NCBI RefSeq assembly: GCF_013085545.1
Contig: NZ_CP039543.1
Location: 2,945,322 to 3,009,321, forward strand
Length of the DNA: 64,000 nt
Direction: 5' to 3'
From: Oceanidesulfovibrio marinus
Lineage (GTDB): Bacteria; Desulfobacterota; Desulfovibrionia; Desulfovibrionales; Desulfovibrionaceae
This document shows, piece by piece, positions 54,835 through 63,380 of this stretch; position 1 is the first letter of the stretch, and every line of letters begins with the position of its first letter. The notes under the pieces are model-generated. The model was not told the origin of the DNA. It did not search any database and saw only the letters and a program-made list of their open reading frames with translations. A program made the position numbers and the translations under genes.

Positions 54835-54851
54835 GTCTCTGGAGGCATCAA

Positions 54852-55604
54852 ATGGATCTGAATCTGTCAGGCAAGGTGGCGCTGGTTACCGGAGCCGCAC
54901 GAGGGATTGGCGAAGGCATCGCATCGCGCTTTATTGCAGAAGGCGCCAAAGTCGCCGTCGCAGATGTGGATGAAATACGCGCCCAACGCACACTGGAGCA
55001 TCTCGGCCCGCAGAGCATGTTCGTCAGGATGGACGTCACCAACGAACAAAGCGTGCAGGACGCCGTGGATACGGTGACCGACGCGTACGGCCAGATCGAT
55101 ATCCTGGTCAACAACGCAGGCGTCAGCACGCGTATCAGCCTTGCGAACATGACCTATGACGACTTCGATTACGTGTTCAAGGTCAACACGTATGGCACGT
55201 TCCTGGTCACGCGGGCTGTCATTCCGCAAATGATCGAGCGGAAGCACGGCAAAATCGTGAACATTGCGGCCATGGTCGGCGCTTCACCCATGCAGACCTT
55301 CTCCCACTACAGCGCGTCCAAAGCTGCGGTCATCGCCTTTACCAAAGCCGTTGCCATGGAGCACGCCGAGTACGACCTGAACATCAACTGCGTCTGCCCC
55401 GGCGGCGTGGACACCCGCCTGTGGTCAAAGGACAACCTGCAGGTCAAAGGCGGCACGGACATCATCAACTTCAAAGCCGACATCGAACAGCGGTTCTCGC
55501 TGGGCCGGGCGCAGAAGATCGAAGATATCGCAAACATGGTCTGCTATCTTTCCTCCGACCTCACGCAGAACATCTCCGGCCAGAACTTCTTTGTTACAAG
55601 CTGA
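54852..55604 (+). CDS. Short-chain dehydrogenase/reductase
   Basis: 250 residues. Classical SDR: TGAARGIGEG cofactor loop (residues 14-23), NNAG stabilising motif, and active-site Ser...YSASK with the catalytic tyrosine and lysine. The Asp after beta-2 (VADVD) favours NAD over NADP. The C-terminus ends GQNFFVTS instead of the common G-x-DGG end, so the substrate pocket may be altered. GGAGG precedes the ATG. It lies 66 bases after the sulfotransferase gene, across a hairpin, and may be the final gene of that operon. Substrate not predictable: a secondary alcohol or sugar. Confidence 0.9.
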   Translation: MDLNLSGKVALVTGAARGIGEGIASRFIAEGAKVAVADVDEIRAQRTLEHLGPQSMFVRMDVTNEQSVQDAVDTVTDAYGQIDILVNNAGVSTRISLANMTYDDFDYVFKVNTYGTFLVTRAVIPQMIERKHGKIVNIAAMVGASPMQTFSHYSASKAAVIAFTKAVAMEHAEYDLNINCVCPGGVDTRLWSKDNLQVKGGTDIINFKADIEQRFSLGRAQKIEDIANMVCYLSSDLTQNISGQNFFVTS

Positions 55605-55964
55605 CACCCCACACCGCTCGAACCACACCGCCCGGGCGCTTCAAAGACAGTCCTGGCGGTGCCCGGCGCGTGGTGGCGGTGGTTTTATTTTCTGCTCACC
55701 TTTGTTGAGGCGGATTCCAGGGGCCTGTCGCGGCAGGACCAGTGAGCACGCCATGTATGGTAGTATGGTAGTGCGGCCGGGAAGGGGGGCTTCCCGGCCG
55801 CATCCAGCATATGCACCCGTTTCCATGGCAGGACGGAGGGGCTCTGATGGGTGCTGCTGTTCCACATTGTACTGCCGCCGTTGCGACGGACCGCGCCCGC
55901 AGTCAGACACGCGGGCCGGCAGGCCGTTTACGGAGCAATCGGCAGGAGAGTGCAACCAGCGAGG
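55605..55964. other. Convergent intergenic region with hairpin
   Basis: About 360 bases between the rightward SDR gene and the leftward malic enzyme gene. It contains a strong GC hairpin: TGCGGCCGGGAAG (55772-55784) pairs with CTTCCCGGCCGCA (55790-55802), loop GGGGG, without a T-tract. It may act as a bidirectional transcript end. No gene recognised. Confidence 0.6.
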
Positions 55965-57275
55965 CTAGCGATAGCTCTCGACAAAGCTCTTGATCCGTTT
56001 TCCGGAAGCCTCCATACGCTCACGCAGGCTCACGGCGTAGCCCTTGAGATCGTCAATGGGCGCTTTGGCCACCCCCGAACGCATGGCCGCTTCGGCAACC
56101 GCAGGCGTCTCCCACTCCAGCACGCGGGGATCAAGGGGCTTTGGAATAACGTAATCCAGGCCAAAGGACATTTCCTTCACGCTGTAGGCATCGCAAATTT
56201 CACTCGGCACCGGCTCCTTGGCCAGATCGGCCAGGGCCCTGGCGGCAGCCACCTTCATCTCCTCATTGATTTCAGTGGCCTGTACGTCGAGCGCACCGCG
56301 GAAGATGTACGGGAATCCGGAGACGTTGTTGACCTGGTTGGGGAAATCCGTGCGGCCGGTGCCCATGATGCACTCGGGGTTGGCGCCCTTGGCGTCGGCG
56401 TAGCTGATCTCCGGGTCCGGGTTGGCCATGGCGAAGATGATGGGGTTGTGCGCCATGCTGCGCACCATGTCCTGCGTCACGAGATCCTTTCTCGATAATC
56501 CCAGGAATACGTCCGCGCCTTTCATGCACTCCGCCAGGCTGGCTTCCTTGTTCTGGGCAAAGAGGACCTTGTACGGGTTCAGCCCGCCCCTGCCCTGGTA
56601 AATCAACCCCTTGGAATCGAACATATAAATATTCTCATTGGCGATTCCCAGAGAGACGTAGAACTTGGCGCAGGCGATGCCTGCCGCGCCGGCGCCGACA
56701 ATCACCACCTTCATATTTTCCATTTTCTTGCCGGAAATCTCGGCGGCGTTCAGCAACCCTGCTCCGGATATGACGGCCGTGCCATGCTGGTCGTCGTGGA
56801 ACACCGGGATGTTCATCTCGTCCTTGAGGACCTCCTCGATGTAAAAACATCCAGGCGCCTTTATGTCCTCCAGGTTGATGCCCCCGAACGTCGGCTCCAG
56901 GGCCTTGACCACGTCGATAAGCTGATCCGCATTGCGCACGTCCAGGTTGAGGTCGAAGACGTCGATGTCGGCAAAGTTCTTGAACAGCACGCCCTTGCCT
57001 TCCATCACCGGCTTGCCGGCCAGGGGTCCGATATTGCCCAGTCCCAGCACGGCCGAGCCGTCGGAGACCACGGCGACCAGGTTCGCCCTGCCGGTATAGA
57101 GCGCCGCTGCGGAAGGATCTTCGACAATGGCGTTGCACGCCTCGGCCACCCCTGGCGAGTAGGCCATGGACAGCTCTTTCTGGTTGCCGCACGGTTTGGT
57201 GGGGACCACTTCGATAATTCCCGGACGGGGGCTACGGCGATACTGCAGCGCTTCTTCTCGGGTATACAAGGCCAT
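55965..57275 (-). CDS. Malic enzyme (malate dehydrogenase, decarboxylating)
   Basis: 436 residues. Oxidatively decarboxylates malate to pyruvate and CO2 in the cytosol. The malic-enzyme N-domain has the catalytic tyrosine in [10 protein letters not shown], the lysine region [18 protein letters not shown] and metal-binding acidic residues in HDDQHGTAV. The NAD(P) domain has [16 protein letters not shown] and [11 protein letters not shown]. Length matches the short bacterial type; the phosphotransacetylase-like domain of MaeB is absent. Cofactor not certain. It lies 309 bases downstream of the HACD gene on the same strand. Confidence 0.94.
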   Translation of the reverse strand: MALYTREEALQYRRSPRPGIIEVVPTKPCGNQKELSMAYSPGVAEACNAIVEDPSAAALYTGRANLVAVVSDGSAVLGLGNIGPLAGKPVMEGKGVLFKNFADIDVFDLNLDVRNADQLIDVVKALEPTFGGINLEDIKAPGCFYIEEVLKDEMNIPVFHDDQHGTAVISGAGLLNAAEISGKKMENMKVVIVGAGAAGIACAKFYVSLGIANENIYMFDSKGLIYQGRGGLNPYKVLFAQNKEASLAECMKGADVFLGLSRKDLVTQDMVRSMAHNPIIFAMANPDPEISYADAKGANPECIMGTGRTDFPNQVNNVSGFPYIFRGALDVQATEINEEMKVAAARALADLAKEPVPSEICDAYSVKEMSFGLDYVIPKPLDPRVLEWETPAVAEAAMRSGVAKAPIDDLKGYAVSLRERMEASGKRIKSFVESYR

Positions 57276-57584
57276 TTGGATTCCTCCTGTCGTTGTAAAT
57301 GTGCTGGCACAGAGCGCGCCGTATCACGCCGCCACGCATGAACAGAGCGGAGCAACCCGGCGTTTTTCTTCTTTATTCGTTGGTTAAGCGTGCTAACGGC
57401 CAGAGAGCCGCTGCGCTGGTTGCCCGTTGGAACGACCAGGGAAACCAGAAAACAAGGAGGTCGACGTATCCTTCATATCAAGTTGCAATCCGTTGCAGCC
57501 GGAAGTGAGCGGCGCACGCTTCGCGTCCAGCCCTGCCCGGCTGGAGGGCGACCGCGATGCCGCGAATCTCACTCCGTGCCGAAA
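57276..57584. other. Intergenic region upstream of malic enzyme
   Basis: About 310 bases carrying the leftward promoter region of the malic enzyme gene; no clear -35/-10 pair seen. A short GC hairpin (TCCAGC...GCTGGA) near 57529-57548 lies between the HACD stop and the malic enzyme start and could end HACD transcripts. No gene recognised. Confidence 0.35.
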
Positions 57585-58544
57585 TCAGTCCGAGCCATCC
57601 ATGCGTTCCGCCCTGAACAGCGCCAACCGATCGAAAAGGCGCTTGTCGCGCGTCCGGCGCAACGCATCTGCGGCGTCGTCACCGTAGTCGTAGAATCCAG
57701 CGCCGCTCTTCAGGCCCAACTTGCCGTCCTGGACCATTTTTTCCAGCAAGGGCGGCGGGGCGAACTGTCCTCGCCCCAGCATTTCGTGCAGGTATTTGAA
57801 GATAGAGAGATACACATCGATGCCTGCCTGATCCGCAATTTCAAAGGGACCAAAAGCGCTCAGCCTGAAGCCGAAGGATGAGGTCACGATGCGGTCCACT
57901 TCCTCAGGCGTCGCCAGCCCCTCTTCCACGATGGCCAGGGCTTCGGCCGCCATGGCGAACTGGATGCGGTTGGCCACGAACCCCGGGGAGTTGGCACACG
58001 CGGTCGGATACTTGCGTACGGCCTCGGCAATGACTTTGGCCGTCTCCACGGTTTCCGCGCTGGTCGCGCCGGCCGGGATGACCTCGATGCAGGGCGTGAT
58101 CTGCGGGGGGTGGAACCAGTGCATGCCGATGACCCGCTCCGGGTGCTGCGTCACATCACAGAGCTTGGCGATGTCAAAAGAGGATGTGTTGCTGGTCAGA
58201 ACCACATCCGGCCTGGTCAGGGCGCCGAGACGGTGGAACAGCTCGCGTTTGACCTGAAGATCCTCGAACACGGCTTCGAACACGAAGTCCGCCCAGGCGG
58301 CTGACGCCTCCAGGTCATCATGAAACTCCATGCGCCCAAAAGAGGCTTCGGCCAGCTCGGCGTCGATGCGCCCTTCTCTGACCATGCCTTCCAGATGCTC
58401 TTTGACAAGCACCTTGGCCTTGTCCAGAACTCCGGGAAACTGATCCACAATGCGCACGTTGAAGCCGGCCATGGCGACGCACTGCGCAATGCCGTGGCCC
58501 ATGGTGCCAGCACCGACAACCATAATCTTCCATGACGTATCCAT
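57585..58544 (-). CDS. 3-hydroxyacyl-CoA dehydrogenase family protein
   Basis: 319 residues. Rossmann motif VVGAGTMGHGIAQ (residues 9-21), catalytic His in GMHWFHPPQ with Glu nearby (CIEVI), Ser/Asn residues in SNTSS, and the C-terminal dimerisation domain beginning at CANSPGFVANRIQ. It oxidises an L-3-hydroxyacyl-CoA with NAD; related proteins act on free hydroxy acids such as L-carnitine or gulonate, so the substrate may not be a CoA ester. Starts 24 bases downstream of livF on the same strand, so it is probably in the liv operon. No thiolase or hydratase nearby, which argues against complete beta-oxidation here. Confidence 0.9.
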   Translation of the reverse strand: MDTSWKIMVVGAGTMGHGIAQCVAMAGFNVRIVDQFPGVLDKAKVLVKEHLEGMVREGRIDAELAEASFGRMEFHDDLEASAAWADFVFEAVFEDLQVKRELFHRLGALTRPDVVLTSNTSSFDIAKLCDVTQHPERVIGMHWFHPPQITPCIEVIPAGATSAETVETAKVIAEAVRKYPTACANSPGFVANRIQFAMAAEALAIVEEGLATPEEVDRIVTSSFGFRLSAFGPFEIADQAGIDVYLSIFKYLHEMLGRGQFAPPPLLEKMVQDGKLGLKSGAGFYDYGDDAADALRRTRDKRLFDRLALFRAERMDGSD

Positions 58545-58568
58545 TATATCTCCTCGTACCGCGCGTGA

Positions 58569-59291
58569 TTAGCCAACGCCCATCAAGCGTTGCTGCAGAG
58601 CCTCATCCTTGGCCAGGACATCGGGCGAGCCGGAAAAGATCACTTCGCCCATTTCCATGACGTAACAATGGTCCAGATACGGCAGCAGCTTTGCCGAGAA
58701 CTGCTCGACCACGACGGCGGTCAGCTTGAAGTCCTTCCGGATCTCGAGAATCATATCCAGCATGTCCTTCGCGATGTTCGGGGCCAGCCCTTCCGTGGGC
58801 TCGTCCAGCAGCACCAGGTCGGGGTTGCCCATCATGGTGCGGGCCACGGTGAGCATCTGCTGCTCGCCACCGCTCATCTGGGCGCCCAGTTTCTTGCGCA
58901 GGATATGCAGCTTGGGAAAGTACTTGTATGCTTCATCGAGCCCGAAGAGCTTGTCCTTATTCGGGGTATGCCTGGCTGATTTGATGCCCAGCCTGAGATT
59001 GCGACGCACAGTAAGGTTGGGAAAGATCTTGCGGTCTTCGGGAACCCATCCCAATCCGAGATTCGCGATCTTATGCGGTGGCAAGCCCACGATATTCTGC
59101 TTCTTGAAGACAATTTCACCAGTGACACGCGGCGGCGTCAGTCCCATGAACGCCCGGAACAGACTGGATTTGCCGGAGCCGTTGCGGCCAAAGAGCCCTA
59201 CGAACTGCCCTTCGACAATATCGATATCGATATCGAAGATGACATGCGCGCCGCCATAGTACACGTTGAGATTTTTCGCTTGCAGCATCAT
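58569..59291 (-). CDS. livF: Branched-chain-amino-acid-type ABC transporter ATPase LivF
   Basis: 240 residues. Walker A GRNGSGKSS, signature MSGGEQQMLTVARTMM, Walker B LVLLDEPTEGLAPN; the LivF-type GLAPN follows Walker B. Its ATG overlaps the livG stop by 4 bases (ATGA). Hydrolyses ATP at the cytoplasmic face of the LivH-LivM channel. The substrate is defined by the LivK-like binding protein, not by this subunit. Confidence 0.94.
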   Translation of the reverse strand: MMLQAKNLNVYYGGAHVIFDIDIDIVEGQFVGLFGRNGSGKSSLFRAFMGLTPPRVTGEIVFKKQNIVGLPPHKIANLGLGWVPEDRKIFPNLTVRRNLRLGIKSARHTPNKDKLFGLDEAYKYFPKLHILRKKLGAQMSGGEQQMLTVARTMMGNPDLVLLDEPTEGLAPNIAKDMLDMILEIRKDFKLTAVVVEQFSAKLLPYLDHCYVMEMGEVIFSGSPDVLAKDEALQQRLMGVG

Positions 59292-60034
59292 TGCACCTCG
59301 TGCCCCAGATAAGCGGCCTGGACTTCATTATTATTTGCAATTTCCTTGGGCGTGCCCGTAGCCAGGATGGTCCCGTGGTGGAGTACGATGATCTCGTCGG
59401 AAATGCCGAATACGAGGTCCATGTCATGCTCAACGATGATTATCTTCGTGGTTTTGTTCAGCTCCTTGATCAGATCGGTGATGCGCAACCGCTCGGCCTT
59501 GGACAAGCCGGCCATGGGTTCGTCGAGTAGCAGGGTCTGCGGCTCCGAGGTGATGGCTACCGCCAGATCCAGAATCTTGCGGTCGCCATGGGGAATATAG
59601 GCGGCGCCGTTGTTGGCCTTATCCGCAATATTCACACGCTCCAGGATTTCCATGGCCTTCTCCTGGACCTGCTTGTTTTTCTTGAAGCTTCTGAAGGGGT
59701 GTCTCATCTGCCCCAGGCGGTGCTGCACGCCGATGCACACGTTTTCCAGCACCGTCATTTCTTCAAACAGGCTGACCACCTGGAATGAACGGGCTATGCC
59801 CTGCCCCACCACTTGGTACGGCTTGAGGCCGGTGATGTCCTTGCCCCTGTAGTGGATGGAGCCCGAGTCCGGTTTCAGCAACCCTGTCAGTAGGTTAAAG
59901 AACGTGGTCTTCCCTGCGCCGTTGGGCCCGATGATTGACAGGATGCCTGTCTCGTCGATGTCGCAGCTCACGTCGTTGGTGGCTACGAACGCCCCGAACC
60001 GCTTGACAAGATTACGTATCTCAAGAAAAGCCAT
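59288..60034 (-). CDS. livG: Branched-chain-amino-acid-type ABC transporter ATPase LivG
   Basis: 248 residues. Walker A GPNGAGKTT, Walker B TLLLDEPMAGLSKAE and the H-loop IVEHDMD. The IEPRK-like region carries the LivG insertion (RHPFRSFKKNKQVQEKAMEI). The signature region GDRKILDLAVAIT replaces the usual LSGGQ with PHGDRK, so it is divergent at a key ATPase motif and may depend on LivF for hydrolysis. Follows livM by 50 bases and overlaps livF. Confidence 0.9.
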   Translation of the reverse strand: MAFLEIRNLVKRFGAFVATNDVSCDIDETGILSIIGPNGAGKTTFFNLLTGLLKPDSGSIHYRGKDITGLKPYQVVGQGIARSFQVVSLFEEMTVLENVCIGVQHRLGQMRHPFRSFKKNKQVQEKAMEILERVNIADKANNGAAYIPHGDRKILDLAVAITSEPQTLLLDEPMAGLSKAERLRITDLIKELNKTTKIIIVEHDMDLVFGISDEIIVLHHGTILATGTPKEIANNNEVQAAYLGHEVQ

Positions 60035-60084
60035 AGTAATGTTCCTTATTAAGGTCTTATGGCGGAAGGCGCATGGAAATTGCG

Positions 60085-61101
60085 CTAATTTGTCTGCTCC
60101 ACCTGCTCCTCTGCACCGCCGCCTTGCTTGGCAGGTGTGGGCAGCAAACCTTTCTTGCTCTTTTTGCCGCGGGAGCGGTTTATAATGATGCCCATCAGCC
60201 CCGTGGGGAAAAGACTCAGCACCACGACGAACAGCAGCCCGTAGATCAGCGCCCAGTGGTCCCAGAGCGCACTGAGAAGCTCTTTAAAAAGAATGAAGAT
60301 GATGGAACCGACGATCGGGCCGTAGAAGCTGACTGTGCCGCCGCCAAGCAGCGTGGCCATGACCACGTCGCCTGACTTGCTCCAGTCGAGGATGTCGGCA
60401 AAGGCCGACTGGGTCAGCATGCAGTACATGCCGCCGGCCAACCCGGCAAAGGCGCTGGAAATGGTGAAGACGGCGAACTTGTACTTCCCTGTGTTGTATC
60501 CCAGGTACTGCGCGCGGATGTAATTCTGGCGCACCGCCTGCAGCGACATGCCGAAGCAGGATTTCGCCAGGGTCCGGATCAATATCGCGCACAGCAGGAA
60601 CACCACGAAGCAGAAGTAGTAGTAGGTATGCGGGTCCTTCATGTTCAGGCCCAGAATGCTCACGCGGTCAATGCCGGAAAGCCCGGCTTCGCCGCCGGTC
60701 ACGGCATCCCACCGCCAGCAGATGCCGAACACCACCTGGGTGAAGACAACGGTCAGCATGGCGAAATACACGCCCCGTTTTTCGCGGATCATCCAGCCCA
60801 GCATGGCGCCGAACAACGCCCCGATGGCGATCGCGGTGATCAGCGGCAGAAAGAAGGAGTCCTCACCGTAGAACCTCAGAAAACTGATGGCCGCCGCATA
60901 GGAGCCAAGACCGTAGAACGCGCCGTGGCCGAAGGAGGGCAAGCCTGTCTGTCCCAGGCAGAGGTTGAAGCTCAGGGTAAAGATGAACCACAGTAGCAGT
61001 TCTGTTCCCAGGGAAACGAAGTTCCCCAGATACGGCAGAAACGGATAACAAAGAAAGACGAGAAAAATCCAAAAGAGAGGATCCTTGCGTACTTTGTCCA
61101 T
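60085..61101 (-). CDS. livM: ABC transporter permease LivM
   Basis: 338 residues from ATG 61101, which has GGAG 5 bases upstream; an ATG at 61113 would add 4 residues. About ten hydrophobic membrane segments. The LivM-type blocks GQTGLPSFGHGAFYGLGSYA and SAFAGLAGGMYCML are present. Forms the inner-membrane pore with LivH. It lies between livH (71 bases) and livG. Confidence 0.93.
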   Translation of the reverse strand: MDKVRKDPLFWIFLVFLCYPFLPYLGNFVSLGTELLLWFIFTLSFNLCLGQTGLPSFGHGAFYGLGSYAAAISFLRFYGEDSFFLPLITAIAIGALFGAMLGWMIREKRGVYFAMLTVVFTQVVFGICWRWDAVTGGEAGLSGIDRVSILGLNMKDPHTYYYFCFVVFLLCAILIRTLAKSCFGMSLQAVRQNYIRAQYLGYNTGKYKFAVFTISSAFAGLAGGMYCMLTQSAFADILDWSKSGDVVMATLLGGGTVSFYGPIVGSIIFILFKELLSALWDHWALIYGLLFVVVLSLFPTGLMGIIINRSRGKKSKKGLLPTPAKQGGGAEEQVEQTN

Positions 61102-61172
61102 GACATTCTCCATGCACCTGGCGAGCTTGTGTCTGTGCGCTTCACGATTGCAGAATCAGCACCGCTGTCGCC

Positions 61173-62036
61173 TTACTCGATGATGTTCTGCTGCCCCATG
61201 AGCCCGCGAGGCCAGAAGTAAACGATGACGCCCATCAGCAGGTAAGGAATGATGTCTACGTAGCGCGGCACGACAAGTGTGCCGAGGGAGATGGACAAGC
61301 CCACAAGCAGCCCGCCGATAAGCGTACCGGGGATGCTGCCCAGGCCGCCCATGAGCACGATGAGGAAGGACGGCATGAGGATGGCATTGCCCATGCCCGA
61401 TTTCACGCTCCAGATAGGCGCTGCCAGGATGCCGGCGAGACCCGCCGCAGCCGAGCCCAGAACCATCACGTACAACCGAAGCTTGTAGAGGTTGTGACCC
61501 AACGCACCGACCATCTCGCTGTTGAACATGCCGGCTTTGACCACGGCGCCGAAGTTGCTTTTTTCCGTGAGAATCCAGGTTCCGCCGATCATCAGGATGG
61601 CGACGCCTGCGATGAACAGCCGGTAGTAGGAGTAGACAAAGTCGCCGATGATCAGGAGGCCGCTTGCAAAGCTCGGCGGATCGACGTTGTGCGCGGCAGG
61701 ACCGAAGATCATGCGGATGAGCTCTTCCATGGCGATGGCGAAGCCCAGTGTGATGAGGAGTCCGAAAAGGGGGTCTTGTCCGTAGACCCTGCGGATAATC
61801 ACCCGCTCAACAAGATAGCCGATGCCGGCTACAAAGATCGGCGCCAGGACCATGGCCGGCAGATAGCCGATGGATTGGTACATGGCCCAGAAAAAGTAGG
61901 CGCCGAAAGTGAAGATGATACCGTGGCTGAAGTTGATCACTCCCGAGACACCCAGCACCAAGCTGAATCCCAGGGCAACGGCGGTGTAGACCAGTCCGAG
62001 GACCACGCCGTTCAGAATAAGCGACAAGATAAGCAT
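61173..62036 (-). CDS. livH: ABC transporter permease LivH
   Basis: 287 residues with about eight membrane segments. Family features: LGVSGVINFSHGIIFTFGAY near the N-terminus and GGLGSIPGTLIGGLLVGLS near the C-terminus. A GGGAGGCC ribosome-binding site precedes the ATG. Second gene of the operon after livK and a GC hairpin. The hairpin may limit expression of the permease relative to the binding protein. Confidence 0.94.
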   Translation of the reverse strand: MLILSLILNGVVLGLVYTAVALGFSLVLGVSGVINFSHGIIFTFGAYFFWAMYQSIGYLPAMVLAPIFVAGIGYLVERVIIRRVYGQDPLFGLLITLGFAIAMEELIRMIFGPAAHNVDPPSFASGLLIIGDFVYSYYRLFIAGVAILMIGGTWILTEKSNFGAVVKAGMFNSEMVGALGHNLYKLRLYVMVLGSAAAGLAGILAAPIWSVKSGMGNAILMPSFLIVLMGGLGSIPGTLIGGLLVGLSISLGTLVVPRYVDIIPYLLMGVIVYFWPRGLMGQQNIIE

Positions 62037-62054
62037 GCAGGCCTCCCTCAGAGG

Positions 62055-62083
62055 GGCCCGGCCGCCCTTGCAGCGGCCGGGCC
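62055..62083 (-). promoter_or_regulatory. Hairpin between livK and livH
   Basis: Perfect 11-bp stem GGCCCGGCCGC (62055-62065) and GCGGCCGGGCC (62073-62083) with a 7-base loop in the 58-base gap. No T-tract follows, so it is more likely a transcript-stabilising or attenuating element that raises binding-protein output. Confidence 0.55.
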
Positions 62084-62094
62084 GTCATTGCGAG

Positions 62095-63309
62095 TTATTT
62101 CTGGGCGCCACAACTTACGTCGACAGGATTTTCCTCCTCGGTCATGTCATATTCAGATGCGTGGTAGGCCTTCTGCACATCCCAAATATTGAGACCCTTG
62201 CCTTCAGGATTGGCCTTCACGATGTCCACGGTGCTGAGCACCTGATGCGTCTTGGGGGAAACGTAGCTGGGTTGAGCACGCAGGTTGTTGGTAATCTCAA
62301 GACCCTCCATTGCGCAAATCAGCTTTTCCACATCATCAAGACTGCCGGCTTTATTCGCTGCCTCGTTAATCATCATGATTGCGATGTAGCCGTTGTAATT
62401 CCCGTTATCCATGACAGGCGCGGCTGCGTCAGGGAACATCTTCTCGAACTTCTTGGATGCGGCTTCCATCTTGGGATTCTCGTTCCAGGACACTTCCACG
62501 GCGGCATACGCCTGACGCTCATCCGGATCGAGTGGATACATGTCCACATATTCCATGAGCGTATACACCACCTTCATCTTGTCATAGATCTTATACTCGG
62601 CGAGTTGCTTCAGCAGCGCCACGTTGTCGAAGCCGGCACAGGTGATCATCAATACTTCGGCGCCGGAGTTGCGGATCTGCAAAAGCTGGGAGCTGAAATC
62701 ACGAGTTCCCAGAGGCACTTTGACCTCGCCCACTTCGGTGGCACCGGTTTTTTCCATCACGTCGCGAGCCCAGCGGGTTCCGGAGTGGCCCCAGGAGTAA
62801 TCGTGGGTCAGGTAGAACCACTTTTTGCCCAGATTGTTCGTGGCGTAGGTTGCAGCGGCCCGGCCCAAGGCGGCCATGCTGGCGCCCACGCGGAATTGAT
62901 AGTGGTTGGCTTTGGCTGAAGTCAGCTCATCGGAGTTGCCGTTGGTGCAGACGTACAGCACCTTGCGCTCTTCAGCCACGGCGCCGACGGCCATGCCGAC
63001 CGAGGAGCTCACGCCGCCCACGAGGACCTTGACCTGGTCCTTTTCGATAAGGCTGCGGGCGCGTCTTGCCGCGGCATCAGGGTTGCTTTCGGAATCAAGC
63101 ACTTCCAGCTCCACGGTCCTGCCAAGAATCTTGCCTCCCAGATCCTTGAGCGCCATTTCCATGCCTGCACGCTCCAGGGCGCCATGGTCGCCGTAGTTAC
63201 CCGAGACCGGGCTCACCACGCCGATTTTAAACGGCTCTTCAGCCATTGCCTGGGGTGCGACTAACAGTACGCCAAGCAACATCAGACCGACGATCCAAAT
63301 GCGTTTCAT
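62095..63309 (-). CDS. livK: Periplasmic binding protein of the Liv-type ABC transporter
   Basis: 404 residues from ATG 63309, chosen because MKRIWIVGLMLLGVLLVAPQ followed by AMA-EEPF is a clear signal peptide with a cleavage site after AMA; a longer upstream frame lacks this start. Periplasmic type I fold: IGVVSPVSGNYGDHG, VKVLVGGVSSSVGMAVGA and VYTLMEYVDMYPLDPDERQA. Members bind branched-chain amino acids, amides, aromatic acids or urea; the ligand here cannot be read. First gene of the liv operon; the SDR fragment lies 71 bases upstream. Confidence 0.92.
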   Translation of the reverse strand: MKRIWIVGLMLLGVLLVAPQAMAEEPFKIGVVSPVSGNYGDHGALERAGMEMALKDLGGKILGRTVELEVLDSESNPDAAARRARSLIEKDQVKVLVGGVSSSVGMAVGAVAEERKVLYVCTNGNSDELTSAKANHYQFRVGASMAALGRAAATYATNNLGKKWFYLTHDYSWGHSGTRWARDVMEKTGATEVGEVKVPLGTRDFSSQLLQIRNSGAEVLMITCAGFDNVALLKQLAEYKIYDKMKVVYTLMEYVDMYPLDPDERQAYAAVEVSWNENPKMEAASKKFEKMFPDAAAPVMDNGNYNGYIAIMMINEAANKAGSLDDVEKLICAMEGLEITNNLRAQPSYVSPKTHQVLSTVDIVKANPEGKGLNIWDVQKAYHASEYDMTEEENPVDVSCGAQK

Positions 63310-63380
63310 GGAGCTACCTCGTTTTTGTTGAGGGTTAGTGTTCCAAAGTCTCCGACAAACAATTCCCCTTCTTGTTCGGG

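Noticed and set aside
53181-54851. 556-residue minus-strand open frame over the arylsulfotransferase gene
   Set aside because: Antisense shadow of a strong gene; Val/His-rich translation with no domain.
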